Positions 22,909 to 31,217 are shown, counted from the first letter of the stretch. The stretch: 32,534 nt of DNA from DATMXT01 sp035560415 (GCA_035560415.1 DATMZG010000002.1:1-32534), one strand, 5' to 3'. The notes: a model not told the origin generated them from the sequence alone. Made by a program: numbers and translations.

Positions 22909-23553
22909 ATGCGCATCATAAAAGAGCCTGAAATCCGAAAGAACGAAATTCTGGACGTTGCCGAACAGCTTTTTGAAACAAAGGGCTTCGATGGAACCAG
23001 CACAAACGATATTCTTGAAAAAGCCGGAATTGCCAGAGGAACGCTGTACTATCACTTCAAATCCAAAGAGGATATCATGGACGCGCTGATTGAACGTATC
23101 AAAACCCGTATTGTCAGCGCGGCAACGCAGGTGGCTTCCGATAAGGATATGCCGGTGTTTGAGCGTTTGCTTCGCGCAGTCTGGGCTTTGAATGTGAGCG
23201 GGCAAAACAATATCGTCATTGAACATATCCACAAGCCGCAAAACGCGTTGATGCACCAAAAAATCAGGAAATTTATTTTGAATGAAATCCCCCCCATATT
23301 GACCGGCATCATCAAAGACGGCATTGGACAGGGGATTTTCAACACGCCCTATCCGTATGAGAGTATGGAGATGGCGATGTGCTATATCAACGACGTCATT
23401 GACGGCGACCTTGTGGAATTATCCGAGGAGGAGAGAGGTGCGCGGGTCACGGCGTTCGCTTTTAACGTTGAGCGGTTGTTCGGCATGGAGCCAGACAGCT
23501 TCACAGACGCGATGGGAATGTTCGGAAATGAAGGAGAGGTTGCCGATGACTAA
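22909..23553 (+). CDS. TetR/AcrR family transcriptional regulator
   Basis: A 214-aa one-component repressor. The N-terminal DNA-binding domain reads ILDVAEQLFETKGFDGTS, with the helix-turn-helix NDILEKAGIARGTLYYHFKSKEDI at about 33-57, which fits the TetR consensus closely. The C-terminal ligand-binding part (residues 65-214) is helical and variable, so the inducer cannot be told. ATG at 22909 with AAGGAAG upstream. The gene leads an operon encoding two export systems and has the palindrome at 22871-22893 over its start site, so it most likely represses its own operon and is released by the exported compound. Stop overlaps the MFS start by 8 bp. Confidence 0.93.
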   Translation: MRIIKEPEIRKNEILDVAEQLFETKGFDGTSTNDILEKAGIARGTLYYHFKSKEDIMDALIERIKTRIVSAATQVASDKDMPVFERLLRAVWALNVSGQNNIVIEHIHKPQNALMHQKIRKFILNEIPPILTGIIKDGIGQGIFNTPYPYESMEMAMCYINDVIDGDLVELSEEERGARVTAFAFNVERLFGMEPDSFTDAMGMFGNEGEVADD

Positions 23554-24844
23554 AGCCGGCAAATCATTCAATAAGTTTCTGCTTTTGTGGTCGGGCGAGT
23601 TTATTTCCGCAATCGGCAGCGGGCTGACATCATTTGGCTTGGGAATCTATGTGTTCAGGCAGACGGGTCTTGCGTCCGCAACTGCCCTTATAACGCTGCT
23701 GGCGTTTACGCCGAATCTGTTTTTGAGTCCGGTTGCGGGCGTATTGGCAGACAGGTACGACCGCCGCCTGCTGATGGTGCTTGGCGACGGCCTTTCGGCA
23801 GTGGGACTGCTGTTTATTCTGGCTTGTGTGCTTCGCAAAGAGGCACAGCTCTGGCAGATTTGCCTCGGCGTTACGATAAGCTCAATATTCACCTCGCTGC
23901 TGGAACCGTCGTACAAGGCCACCATTACCGATTTGCTCACAAAAGAACAATTTACGAAGGCAAGCGGTTTGGTGCAGGTGGCGGGCTCGGCTAAATATTT
24001 GATTTCACCGGTTATTGCGGGCTTTTTGCTCACCGTTGCGGACATTGAGCTGTTGCTCATCATTGATATCTGCACAATAATCGTAACGATTGCGTCCACG
24101 CTCGCGGTGCGCAAGGGGCTTGCTTCAACAGAGCGGGAAGGCCAAAACGCTTTTTGGGACGAGTTCAAAAGCGGATGGTTTGCCCTGCGGCAAAACAAAG
24201 GCGTCTTTGTTCTCACCGTGATGGGGACGGTTCTGACGCTTTGCCTTGGATTTATACAAACGCTCTCCACCCCCATGATTTTGGGATTTGCGGACAGCGC
24301 CGCGCTCGGCGTCTGCATGACCGTATCCGCTGCGGGAATGCTTGTAACCGGCATATTGCTCGGATTTGTGCCCATTAAAAAGAGTTTTGTAAAAATCCTC
24401 TCGTCGGCCCTGTTTTGCGCCGGAATATTTATGGCCGGTTTCGGTATGCGTGAGAATTTGACCCTGGTATGCATCTTTGGTTTCCTCTTCTTTTCCATGC
24501 TTCCGTTTGCGAACACAAGCATCGACTATCTTATCCGCACCAATATAGACAATGCCGTGCAAGGCCGTGTATGGGGGCTGATCGGCATCATATCCCAGTT
24601 CGGATATGTAATCGCATACGCTGTTTCGGGACTCCTTGCCGACTGTATTTTCACGCCGTTTTTGCTGGAGGGAGGGGTGCTTGCCGGCAGCGTGGGGTCA
24701 ATCATCGGCACGGGTATGGGGCGCGGAACCGGCTTTCTTATCATCGTTGCCGGACTGCTGCTTTGCCTGACGGCAATTGCGCTGCGCAATATAAAGCCGG
24801 TTCAAAAACTGGAGAACAGAGGGGACATATGTACGCAAGAATAA
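23546..24844 (+). CDS. MFS transporter, macrolide-efflux-like
   Basis: A 432-aa major facilitator with about twelve transmembrane segments, of the MFS_3/Mef-like group. Seen are the LLLWSGEFISAIGSGLTSFGL opening helix, the loop 2-3 motif GVLADRYDRR (motif A type), PSYKATITDLLTKEQ and the matching LADCIF region in the second half. Such proteins expel macrolides, siderophores or other amphiphiles by proton antiport. The true start is the ATG at 23546, behind AAGGAGAGG and overlapping the TetR stop by 8 bp; the frame itself is open further upstream. The end overlaps the ABC permease gene by 16 bp. Tight overlap indicates coupled translation. Confidence 0.88.
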   Translation: MTKAGKSFNKFLLLWSGEFISAIGSGLTSFGLGIYVFRQTGLASATALITLLAFTPNLFLSPVAGVLADRYDRRLLMVLGDGLSAVGLLFILACVLRKEAQLWQICLGVTISSIFTSLLEPSYKATITDLLTKEQFTKASGLVQVAGSAKYLISPVIAGFLLTVADIELLLIIDICTIIVTIASTLAVRKGLASTEREGQNAFWDEFKSGWFALRQNKGVFVLTVMGTVLTLCLGFIQTLSTPMILGFADSAALGVCMTVSAAGMLVTGILLGFVPIKKSFVKILSSALFCAGIFMAGFGMRENLTLVCIFGFLFFSMLPFANTSIDYLIRTNIDNAVQGRVWGLIGIISQFGYVIAYAVSGLLADCIFTPFLLEGGVLAGSVGSIIGTGMGRGTGFLIIVAGLLLCLTAIALRNIKPVQKLENRGDICTQE

Positions 24845-27147
24845 TCCGCAGCGATATAAAAAGAAGCAAGGGCATAACGCTTACAATCACAGCCTTTATA
24901 CTTGCGGCCGCTATGCTGATATCACTCGCGCTGTCGCTTGCCGTCAGCCTTCTCGGCGCGATTGACAATATGATGCTGCGGGCAAAAACGCCCCATTTTC
25001 TGCAAATGCACTCCGGCGAAATAGATGCCGGGAGGCTTCAAAACTTTGCGCAAAAAAGCGGCGATGTGGAGGCGTCTCAGGTTTTGGAGTTTTTAAATGT
25101 GGACGGCTCACAGATTGTTATCGGCGGCAATTCCCTGTCCGGCAGCGTTCAGGATAACGGTTTCTCTACGCAGAGCAAAGAATTTGACTATCTGATGGGT
25201 TTAGACGGAAATATGATACAGGCAAAGGGTGGAGAGCTTTACGTGCCCATCGCCTACATGAAAGACAAAACGGCGAAAATCGGCGATACGGCCGTTATTT
25301 GCGGAATTGAATTGACTGTTGCTGGGTTTTTACGGGATGCGCAGATGAACTCTGCGCTCTCTTCCTCTAAACGCTTTTTGCTCAGTGAAAAGGACTACGC
25401 GAGAATAAGAGATATGGGAGACGTAGAATACCTGATTGAGTTCCGGCTGAAGGACATATCGCAGCTTGGCGCATTTGAGGCGGCGTATATCTCAAGTGAT
25501 TTGCCTGCCAACGGGCCGACCGTGACCTATCCGCTTTTCAGAATGATGAACGCCGTATCGGACGGCCTGATGATTGCCATCCTGCTGCTTGTCAGCATAC
25601 TTGTGGTGGCCGTGGCGTTTCTTTGCATCCGCTTTACCCTGCTTGCAAAAATTGAAGAAGAGACCCGTGAAATCGGCGTGATGAAAGCGATCGGGCTGCG
25701 CGTATCGGATATAAGGCGGATATACCTTGCCAAATACGCTTTTCTTGCGCTGCTCGGCTGCCTTTTAGGGTTCATACTGTCGCTTTTCTTCAAAGACATG
25801 CTGCTCGAAAATATCCGGCTGTATATGGGCGAAAGCGAAAACACGTCGCTGGCCCCCGCTTTTGGGATTGCGGGGGTATTGGCGGTTTTTCTCTTCACCG
25901 TCGCGTTTGTCAGTCTGGTGTTAAGGCGTTTTCGCAGGATAACTCCGGCCGAGGCGGTGCGTTACAGCGCCGTGCAGGAAAAGACGGCGGACGCAAGGCG
26001 ATTTATGCTTGTGAACAGCCGAGTTCCCAGCGTCAACGCTTTTCTCGGCATGAAGGATGTTCTGACGCGGAAAAAACTTTACGCCACGATGGCGGCGGTA
26101 CTGGTCATTGCGGTTTTCATCATGATTGTGCCGCAGAACATATACAGCACGATTTCATCTAAGGACTTTATCACCTATATGGGCATAGGCCGCTGCGATA
26201 TGCTGGTCAGCGTCCAGCAGACAGACCGTATCACACAAAAGGCCGCAGAAATTGATAAAGCGATGCAGCGCGACAAATTCATTGATAAGCATGCGGTATT
26301 CGTAAGCAAAATGTTTGAAGTGAAGACTGAAAACGGCGCCGCCGAACGCATTAAAATCGAGCTTGGGGACCATTCGGTCTTCCCGATACAATACGCGAAA
26401 GGCAGAATGCCGCAAGCGGAAAACGAGATCGCGCTGTCGGTTATGAGTGCCGGCGAGTTGGGCAAGACGATTGGAGACAGGATGGTCGTGCTGGTTGGCG
26501 CAACGGCGAAAAGCCTTGTAGTGTGCGGAATCTATTCGGACATTACCAATGGCGGAAAAACGGCAAAAGCGGTATTTCCCGACAATTCCGCGCAAGTTTT
26601 ATGGTATACCGTCTGCGCAGACATCAAGCACGGCGCGTTGCCGGATGCAGTTGTCGGCGAATATGAACAGAGTTTCCCTTATGCAAAGGTCGCCGGTATT
26701 GAAGCGTATTTTTCGCAGGTCTACGGCCCGACGGTCGATGCTGTCAGAAAGGCGTCCTATGCGGCAATCGCCGCCGCGCTTGCGATAAGCGTACTGGTCA
26801 TTTTGCTGTTCATGAAAATGCTGGTTGTAAAGGACAGATACGCTATTGCGGTATTGAAATCGCTCGGCTTCACAAATGCCGATATCCAAAGGCAATATCT
26901 GTTTCGCGCGGGGTTTGTGTTGGCGACAAGCATTTTTATCGGCACAATTTTGGCAAACACGGCGGGAGAGTTTTTCGGAAGTGCGCTTATCTCAATGTTC
27001 GGAGCCTCGTCCTTCAAGTTTGCAATCAACCCATGGATCGCCTATCTGCTTTTCCCGCTGCTCGTCGCAGCCACAGTGATTGTCGCCGCTATGGCAGGGG
27101 TCTCCGGGGCCGCATCCGTCCAAGTATCTGAAAATATAAAGGAGTAG
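24829..27147 (+). CDS. FtsX-family ABC transporter permease
   Basis: A 772-aa permease with two FtsX-type domains. One N-terminal membrane segment (about 14-40) is followed by a large extracytoplasmic domain. A first FtsX core (about 245-390) contains EETREIGVMKAIGLRVSDI, the coupling-helix signature. A second extracytoplasmic domain is followed by a last core (about 640-770) with a similar AIAVLKSLGFTNADI. This is the layout of MacB-like/BceB-like or LolC-type permeases that move lipophilic compounds or peptides. ATG at 24829 overlaps the MFS gene; the frame is open far upstream within it. The ABC ATPase gene follows 3 nt later. The lipoprotein-sorting role is unlikely in a Gram-positive; drug or peptide export is the likelier use. 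Confidence 0.9.
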   Translation: MYARIIRSDIKRSKGITLTITAFILAAAMLISLALSLAVSLLGAIDNMMLRAKTPHFLQMHSGEIDAGRLQNFAQKSGDVEASQVLEFLNVDGSQIVIGGNSLSGSVQDNGFSTQSKEFDYLMGLDGNMIQAKGGELYVPIAYMKDKTAKIGDTAVICGIELTVAGFLRDAQMNSALSSSKRFLLSEKDYARIRDMGDVEYLIEFRLKDISQLGAFEAAYISSDLPANGPTVTYPLFRMMNAVSDGLMIAILLLVSILVVAVAFLCIRFTLLAKIEEETREIGVMKAIGLRVSDIRRIYLAKYAFLALLGCLLGFILSLFFKDMLLENIRLYMGESENTSLAPAFGIAGVLAVFLFTVAFVSLVLRRFRRITPAEAVRYSAVQEKTADARRFMLVNSRVPSVNAFLGMKDVLTRKKLYATMAAVLVIAVFIMIVPQNIYSTISSKDFITYMGIGRCDMLVSVQQTDRITQKAAEIDKAMQRDKFIDKHAVFVSKMFEVKTENGAAERIKIELGDHSVFPIQYAKGRMPQAENEIALSVMSAGELGKTIGDRMVVLVGATAKSLVVCGIYSDITNGGKTAKAVFPDNSAQVLWYTVCADIKHGALPDAVVGEYEQSFPYAKVAGIEAYFSQVYGPTVDAVRKASYAAIAAALAISVLVILLFMKMLVVKDRYAIAVLKSLGFTNADIQRQYLFRAGFVLATSIFIGTILANTAGEFFGSALISMFGASSFKFAINPWIAYLLFPLLVAATVIVAAMAGVSGAASVQVSENIKE

Positions 27148-27150
27148 CCC

Positions 27151-27912
27151 ATGAAAAGCATTGTCGTATGTGAAAATGTCGTAAAAACCTTTGGCGAGGG
27201 AAAAGAGCAGTTCCGCGCCCTGAACGGCGTAAGCATCGAGATCGGACAGGGCGAGTTTATCGCGGTGATGGGGCCGTCCGGCTCGGGCAAATCCACGCTG
27301 ATGTACGCTTTAAGCGGAATGGATAGGCCAAACAGCGGCCTCGTGTATTTTTCCGGCAAGAACTTATCACAGCTGAAAGATGACGAGCTGGCCGATATCC
27401 GAAGAACAAAAATGGGCTTTGTTTTTCAGCAGCCGACTATGCTCAGAAACCTCAGCATTTTGGATAATATTGTTCTTCCCTCTTTGCGCGAAAACCGCAG
27501 GAATAAAACTGCCATCAGCCAAAAAGCGCGCGACCTGATGAAAAAAACAGGCATTTCGGGTCTGGAAAGTCGGGACGTCACCCAGGTATCGGGCGGGCAG
27601 CTCCAACGGGCCGGAATCTGCCGGGCGCTGATGAATCGCCCCGATATCATCTTTGGCGACGAGCCGACAGGCGCGCTGAACTCAAAAGCGGCCGACGACA
27701 TCATGGAGCTCATGGCCGATATCAACGCGGACGGTACGGCAATCATGCTGGTGACGCATGACGCAAGGGTTGCCGCAAGAGCCCAGAGGGTACTGTTTAT
27801 GCGGGACGGAGAAATCGCAAGTGAACTGCGCTTTGCAAAGTACGAAGGACGGGACATGGAAAACAGACTAAAAAGCATCACTGGGCGAATGGGGGAATTG
27901 TCAGGGCGCTAA
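27151..27912 (+). CDS. ABC transporter ATP-binding protein (LolD/MacB-like)
   Basis: A 253-aa ATPase partner of the permease. Walker A is GPSGSGKST (41-49), the Q-loop is FQQP (92-95), the signature is VSGGQLQRAG (146-155, the first residue Val instead of Leu), Walker B is IIFGDEPTGAL (166-176) and the switch His203 lies in VTHD. The class is the MacB/LolD/BceA family that pairs with FtsX-type permeases. ATG at 27151 lies 3 nt after the permease stop with AAGGAG just inside it. Last gene of the TetR-MFS-ABC operon; no terminator is seen in the 29 bp before the convergent protease gene. Confidence 0.95.
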   Translation: MKSIVVCENVVKTFGEGKEQFRALNGVSIEIGQGEFIAVMGPSGSGKSTLMYALSGMDRPNSGLVYFSGKNLSQLKDDELADIRRTKMGFVFQQPTMLRNLSILDNIVLPSLRENRRNKTAISQKARDLMKKTGISGLESRDVTQVSGGQLQRAGICRALMNRPDIIFGDEPTGALNSKAADDIMELMADINADGTAIMLVTHDARVAARAQRVLFMRDGEIASELRFAKYEGRDMENRLKSITGRMGELSGR

Positions 27913-27941
27913 ACAGTAGCTCCGTTCGCTTCTTTCAGGTT

Positions 27942-28799
27942 TTATCCCTGCGCCTCTTTTGCGCGTTTGGAAAACCGCATTGCATACCAAATCGCGATTG
28001 CCGCAAACAGCAGCGTTTGCGCGATCGCGATTCTCATGGTCTGCAGCCCGTCTGTGCCGGACGACGACACCACATGGAGCAGGTTGGCCCCGGCATTGTT
28101 CATAAAATGCAGGACCATACCCGCCCACAGAGAGCCTGTAACCCGAAACAGCAGGCACAGCGCAATCCCGAAAACCGTACTCGCGGCAAAGAGCATCAGC
28201 GCCATCATCGAGGCGCCCGCGGGGGATTGTTCGCCGTCGATGAAATTCCTGAAGGGCTCCACGATGTGCCACAGCCCGAACAGCACCGAGGACAGGAGAA
28301 TGGCGCCGGCGGCGGGAAGACGCTTATTCAGCGCGGTCATGAACAGCCCGCGAAATACGCCCTCCTCCATGATGACGTTGACGATGTTCCCGGCGATGCA
28401 AATGAGGATAAACAGAAATCCGCTTTGCATTTCGGTATTCCCCGTCACCCCGTAGCTGGTTGCGAAAAAGGAAAGCGCCGGGTTTTCGCCCGCCCTCGCC
28501 TGAATTGCGAATTCTGCGAGATAGGCAACCGCATACGCGGGCAGGCCGAGAGACACGCCGGTCAAGATGCCGCGGGCAAACCCTGCCCGGTCAAAACCGA
28601 TGTCTGCCCACTTCATCCGCAAAAAGCCGATTGCCGCCCCTAAAAGCGCAATTCCGATCAGTTTATGGATGAAGAGTTCGCCGAACACGCTGCGGTCGGT
28701 CCGGATAAACAGACTTTCCGCTGTTCGGATTGCGAAGCAGAGTATGTAAAAGAGCAGGACATTTCTGATTTCGCGCCCGGTGTTTTGCTTTGTATTCAT
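27942..28799 (-). CDS. CPBP family intramembrane metalloprotease (CAAX protease-like)
   Basis: A 285-aa polytopic protein of the CPBP/Abi (CAAX prenyl protease 2) family. The catalytic core is complete: EEGVFRG (145-151) with Glu145, Glu146 and Arg150, FGLWH (174-178) and HFMNN (231-235). These proteins hydrolyse peptide bonds in the membrane; bacterial members act in bacteriocin immunity, signalling or protein maturation, and the substrate is unknown here. ATG at 28799 after AAGGGGAG. It converges on the ABC operon (29-bp gap) and its mRNA leader carries the hairpin at 28813-28843. Immunity towards a peptide exported or sensed by the neighbouring ABC system is conceivable. Confidence 0.88.
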   Translation of the reverse strand: MNTKQNTGREIRNVLLFYILCFAIRTAESLFIRTDRSVFGELFIHKLIGIALLGAAIGFLRMKWADIGFDRAGFARGILTGVSLGLPAYAVAYLAEFAIQARAGENPALSFFATSYGVTGNTEMQSGFLFILICIAGNIVNVIMEEGVFRGLFMTALNKRLPAAGAILLSSVLFGLWHIVEPFRNFIDGEQSPAGASMMALMLFAASTVFGIALCLLFRVTGSLWAGMVLHFMNNAGANLLHVVSSSGTDGLQTMRIAIAQTLLFAAIAIWYAMRFSKRAKEAQG

Positions 28800-28812
28800 G
28801 GAAACTCCCCTT

Positions 28813-28846
28813 AACCCCTCCGGCGCCCTTTGGCGCAGGGGTTTTT
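28813..28846 (+). terminator. Terminator-like hairpin on the + strand
   Basis: AACCCCT (28813-28819) pairs with AGGGGTT (28837-28843) and GCGCC (28823-28827) with GGCGC (28832-28836), with a 3-nt bulge; TTT follows on the + strand. No + strand gene ends nearby: the protease gene before it is on the other strand, so the element would stop read-through from the ABC operon. On the - strand it sits in the protease leader just before the ribosome binding site. Confidence 0.55.
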
Positions 28847-28862
28847 AAAAAACTGTATTTTC

Positions 28863-28876
28863 TTGATTTAAGTCAA
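28863..28876. promoter_or_regulatory. FNR/CRP-like site upstream of the DUF4386 gene
   Basis: TTGATTTAAGTCAA is a palindrome with one mismatch, close to the FNR consensus TTGAT-4N-ATCAA. Its centre (28869.5) lies 41.5 bp upstream of the start site expected from the -10 at 28899-28904. The adjoining Crp/Fnr gene carries the matching ETLSR recognition helix. Confidence 0.65.
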
Positions 28877-28895
28877 TGAAATGCCGCGCCCGCGA

Positions 28896-28904
28896 TGGTA
28901 ATAT
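28896..28904 (+). promoter_or_regulatory. Extended -10 promoter of the DUF4386 gene
   Basis: TGG-TAATAT (TAATAT at 28899-28904) without a recognisable -35 hexamer (ATGAAA at the 17-bp position). Lack of a -35 is expected for an activator-dependent class II promoter. Confidence 0.6.
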
Positions 28905-28928
28905 CACCTTGACAAAGGAGGTATGACC

Positions 28929-29642
28929 ATGACGACATTCGAAACGGAAGAACTCTCTCAGCGCCGGGCGGCCGTGATTGCCGGACTCGCAACGCTTGCC
29001 ATGGCGGGATGCGCTGCCTTTGCCGTCGGTTTTGTCAACGGCGCCCTGCTCGTCAAAGGCGACGCCGATGCCACGGCGGGCAATATTACTCGCTCTTTAG
29101 CGCTTTTTCGCAGCGGAATTTTCGCCTGGCTCGTCATTTTGGTCTGCGATATTCTGGTGTCTTTTGCGCTGTACAGCTTTTTGAAACAGGCGGACAGCAG
29201 TCTGGCGCTGCTCGGCGCGTGGTTTCGCTTAATTTACTGCGCTATTCTCGGCGTTGCGCTCCTGAATTTGGTTTATGTACTTCTCATCGCAGGCGGGGAC
29301 GGGGCTTTGGCGGCGGCCGGGGTCAATGCGCAGGTGATGCTGTATGTCGAGGCATTCGACAAAATGTGGTCGTTTGGCCTGATCGTGTTTGGACTTCACC
29401 TGCTGGTGATTGGCAAGCTGGTATTGAAGTCGGGGTTTATCCCGGGAATTCTTGGGCTCCTCTTGCTGGTCGCCGCAGCGGGCTATATCATCGTCCACTC
29501 ACTTGATATGTTCTTCCCGCAAGCGCAGGCGGTGACGGCAATTCTTGAGAATATTCTCAGCCTGCCCATGGCGCTCGGAGAGCTTGCTTTCGGCGTATGG
29601 CTATTGCTCAAAGGCGGCAAAGTGCCAAAGGCAGCGGCATAA
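28929..29642 (+). CDS. DUF4386 family membrane protein
   Basis: A 237-aa membrane protein of the DUF4386 family with about six to seven transmembrane segments and a short cytoplasmic N-terminus (TTFETEELSQRRAAVIAG). Family-typical stretches are ALLVKGDADATAGNI with the first extracellular loop, LNLVYVLLIAG, and MWSFGLIVFGLHLLVIGKL. Function is not known. ATG at 28929 has GGAGG 7 nt upstream; an ATG at 28923 is too close to the site. It is preceded by an FNR-like site and is convergent with the Crp/Fnr gene, sharing a terminator with it, which suggests that the regulator activates this gene. Confidence 0.85.
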   Translation: MTTFETEELSQRRAAVIAGLATLAMAGCAAFAVGFVNGALLVKGDADATAGNITRSLALFRSGIFAWLVILVCDILVSFALYSFLKQADSSLALLGAWFRLIYCAILGVALLNLVYVLLIAGGDGALAAAGVNAQVMLYVEAFDKMWSFGLIVFGLHLLVIGKLVLKSGFIPGILGLLLLVAAAGYIIVHSLDMFFPQAQAVTAILENILSLPMALGELAFGVWLLLKGGKVPKAAA

Positions 29643-29646
29643 CGAC

Positions 29647-29684
29647 AAAGAGTCGCCCCGTCAGCGCGGGGTGACTCTTTTTTT
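29647..29684. terminator. Terminator between DUF4386 and Crp/Fnr genes
   Basis: A 14-bp stem with one wobble, AAAGAGTCGCCCCG (29647-29660) with 29667-29680, loop of 6 nt, followed by four more Ts on the + strand (seven in all). It includes the last codons and stop of the convergent Crp/Fnr gene, so it can also act weakly in the other direction. Confidence 0.85.
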
Positions 29685-30239
29685 GATTCGAGAGAGTGTT
29701 TCCGGAGTCATTCCGAGATAGCTTGCCAGTTGGTGCTGCGGGACGCGTTTAATGAGCCCGGGTCTTTTTTCCAGAAGTCTCAAGTAGCGCTCTTCCGGCG
29801 GGGCGCCCATCAGGATGGCGGAGTCATCCTGGGTCTGACCGAAGTTTTGCTCCATGATGTCCCGCGTAATATTTATCAGTTCGGGGAACTGACCGTACAT
29901 CTTCTCCTCGGAATCAAGGCTTCCGACAATCAGCGTTGAATCTTCCACACAGGACAGACAAAAGTCCGAAGGAACTCTTTGCTTATAGCTTTTAAACAGG
30001 ACAACCGCCTGCTCCTCGGCAAAAAAATTATACGTAGTCTCTTTGCCGTCATCATCTAAGGCGTATTGCCTGATGCAGCCGGCCAGCACAAAATAACATT
30101 TGTCTGATACCTCCCCCTGCCTGAGAAGCACCGTCCCTTTTTTGTGGGTTTCGACAAGCAGGCCCTTTGCGATTTCCGGGATCTCCTCTTTATTCAGAGC
30201 CGGATTGTTCTCCAGAAATTGCAGTAAACGCTGATTCAT
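29661..30239 (-). CDS. Crp/Fnr family transcriptional regulator
   Basis: A 192-aa regulator with an N-terminal cyclic-nucleotide-binding-like beta-roll (about 25-115, including KGTVLLRQGEVSDKCYFVLAGC) and a C-terminal winged-helix domain. The recognition helix reads TPETLSRIKK (178-187); Glu180, Ser183 and Arg184 reproduce the E-xx-SR contact set of FNR, which reads TTGAT half-sites. The effector cannot be told: the beta-roll lacks the Arg-Ala pair of cAMP-binding CRP, and the cysteines (48, 55, 94, 97) do not show the FNR N-terminal iron-sulfur pattern. ATG at 30239 behind GAAGGTGAGG. It may be cotranscribed with the VOC and DUF2200 genes. Confidence 0.9.
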   Translation of the reverse strand: MNQRLLQFLENNPALNKEEIPEIAKGLLVETHKKGTVLLRQGEVSDKCYFVLAGCIRQYALDDDGKETTYNFFAEEQAVVLFKSYKQRVPSDFCLSCVEDSTLIVGSLDSEEKMYGQFPELINITRDIMEQNFGQTQDDSAILMGAPPEERYLRLLEKRPGLIKRVPQHQLASYLGMTPETLSRIKKRVTPR

Positions 30240-30265
30240 TGCCTCACCTTCTCATTTGCCTCTTT

Positions 30266-30625
30266 TTAAAGCGGCGGCGTTCTCAACACCTTCTCCATCG
30301 GCTTGCCCTTTGCCAGCTCGTCCACGAGCTTGTCGAGCCGGCGTATTTTCTGCATAAGCGGGTCTTCAATTTCCTCAACGCGAACTGAGCAGATGACGCC
30401 GGTGATTTTGGAGGCCTTCGGATTGATTTCGGGAGCCTTTGCAAAGAAGGTCTCAAAGTTCGCCTCACTGTCAATTTGAGACTGCAATCCTTGTTCGTCG
30501 TAGCCTGTCAGCCACATGATGACGGCGTCGACTTCCGCTTTCGTGCGCCCTTTTCGCAGGACTTTTTGAACATACATGGGGTAGACGTCGGAGAATTTCA
30601 TTTTGTATACACGTTCGTTACTCAA
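30266..30625 (-). CDS. DUF2200 family protein
   Basis: A 119-aa protein of the DUF2200 family, recognised by YKMKFSDVYPMYVQKVLRKG, GRTKAEVDAVIMWLTGYDE, FFAKAPEINPKASKITGVIC and VEEIEDPLMQKIRRLDKLVD; the family is conserved but uncharacterised. Start choice: an ATG at 30601 lacks a binding site, whereas a TTG at 30625 lies 7 nt after GGAGG and gives the family-typical N-terminus before YKM. The site itself is embedded in the last codons of the upstream VOC gene, whose stop is 2 nt before the TTG. Probably one operon VOC-DUF2200-Crp/Fnr. Confidence 0.88.
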   Translation of the reverse strand: MSNERVYKMKFSDVYPMYVQKVLRKGRTKAEVDAVIMWLTGYDEQGLQSQIDSEANFETFFAKAPEINPKASKITGVICSVRVEEIEDPLMQKIRRLDKLVDELAKGKPMEKVLRTPPL

Positions 30626-30627
30626 AC

Positions 30628-31053
30628 TTATCCCTCCGCTTGCACCGGCGCTTCCGCAGCGACGACATTCCAGTTCACGCCGAACTTGTCCGTCACAGCT
30701 GCATGGAACACGCTGTAGAAGGTCTCGGTGGGCGGCAGCGTCACCTCGCCGCCCGCGCACAGCGCGTCAAAAATCGCCGCGGCCTCCTTGCCCGCAGGCA
30801 CCGTGGCAGTCAGTTTGATGTTGTCGCCGAGCTTGGGCGGCGCAGCCTCATCGGCAAACCAGACGTTGGTGCCGCAGATGACCATCTCGGCGTGCATGAC
30901 CCAGGTGCGCATCAGCTCAGGCGGCGTTTTTGACCCCTCCGGCATATAGTCGCCGTAGGGCAGGACTTTCGGCTCGTCGCAGTGGAAGGCTGCGCGGTAG
31001 AAGTTCAGCGCGTCTTGGCAGTTCCCGTTGAATGTGAGGTATGGCGTAACCAT
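30628..31053 (-). CDS. VOC family protein (PhnB-like)
   Basis: A 141-aa vicinal-oxygen-chelate fold protein of the PhnB/3-demethylubiquinone-methyltransferase-like group. It has paired beta-alpha-beta-beta-beta halves: TPYLTFNGNCQDALNFYRAAF at the start, AEMVICGTNVWFADEA in the middle and WNVV at the end. PhnB-like members have no agreed reaction; resistance-type thiol transferase activity is not implied by these residues. ATG at 31053 behind AAGGAGAG. Probably first gene of the leftward trio with DUF2200 and Crp/Fnr. Confidence 0.85.
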   Translation of the reverse strand: MVTPYLTFNGNCQDALNFYRAAFHCDEPKVLPYGDYMPEGSKTPPELMRTWVMHAEMVICGTNVWFADEAAPPKLGDNIKLTATVPAGKEAAAIFDALCAGGEVTLPPTETFYSVFHAAVTDKFGVNWNVVAAEAPVQAEG

Positions 31054-31217
31054 TGTTTTCTCTCCTTTTTTCTCCAATAAGCAGCAGCACGCCACATTCG
31101 CGGTGCGCAAAAAAACCGTACTCCTTTGCGATCCCCTCGGCGGGAGCTCCCGTTTACAAAATCACGCACCCTTTTTTAGCACAACCTAAAGGATATTTCG
31201 CCACCGCGAGACAATTT
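31054..31217. other. 164-bp gap with a perfect 12-bp palindrome
   Basis: CGGGAGCTCCCG at 31141-31152 is a perfect palindrome. It lies in the expected leader or promoter region of the VOC gene, but I found no convincing -35/-10 pair beside it. No gene is seen in the gap and no clear terminator for the acetyltransferase upstream. Confidence 0.35.

Noticed and set aside
24469..24828. Upstream extension of the ABC permease frame
   Set aside because: It lies inside the MFS gene in another frame; the permease family start is the ATG at 24829.
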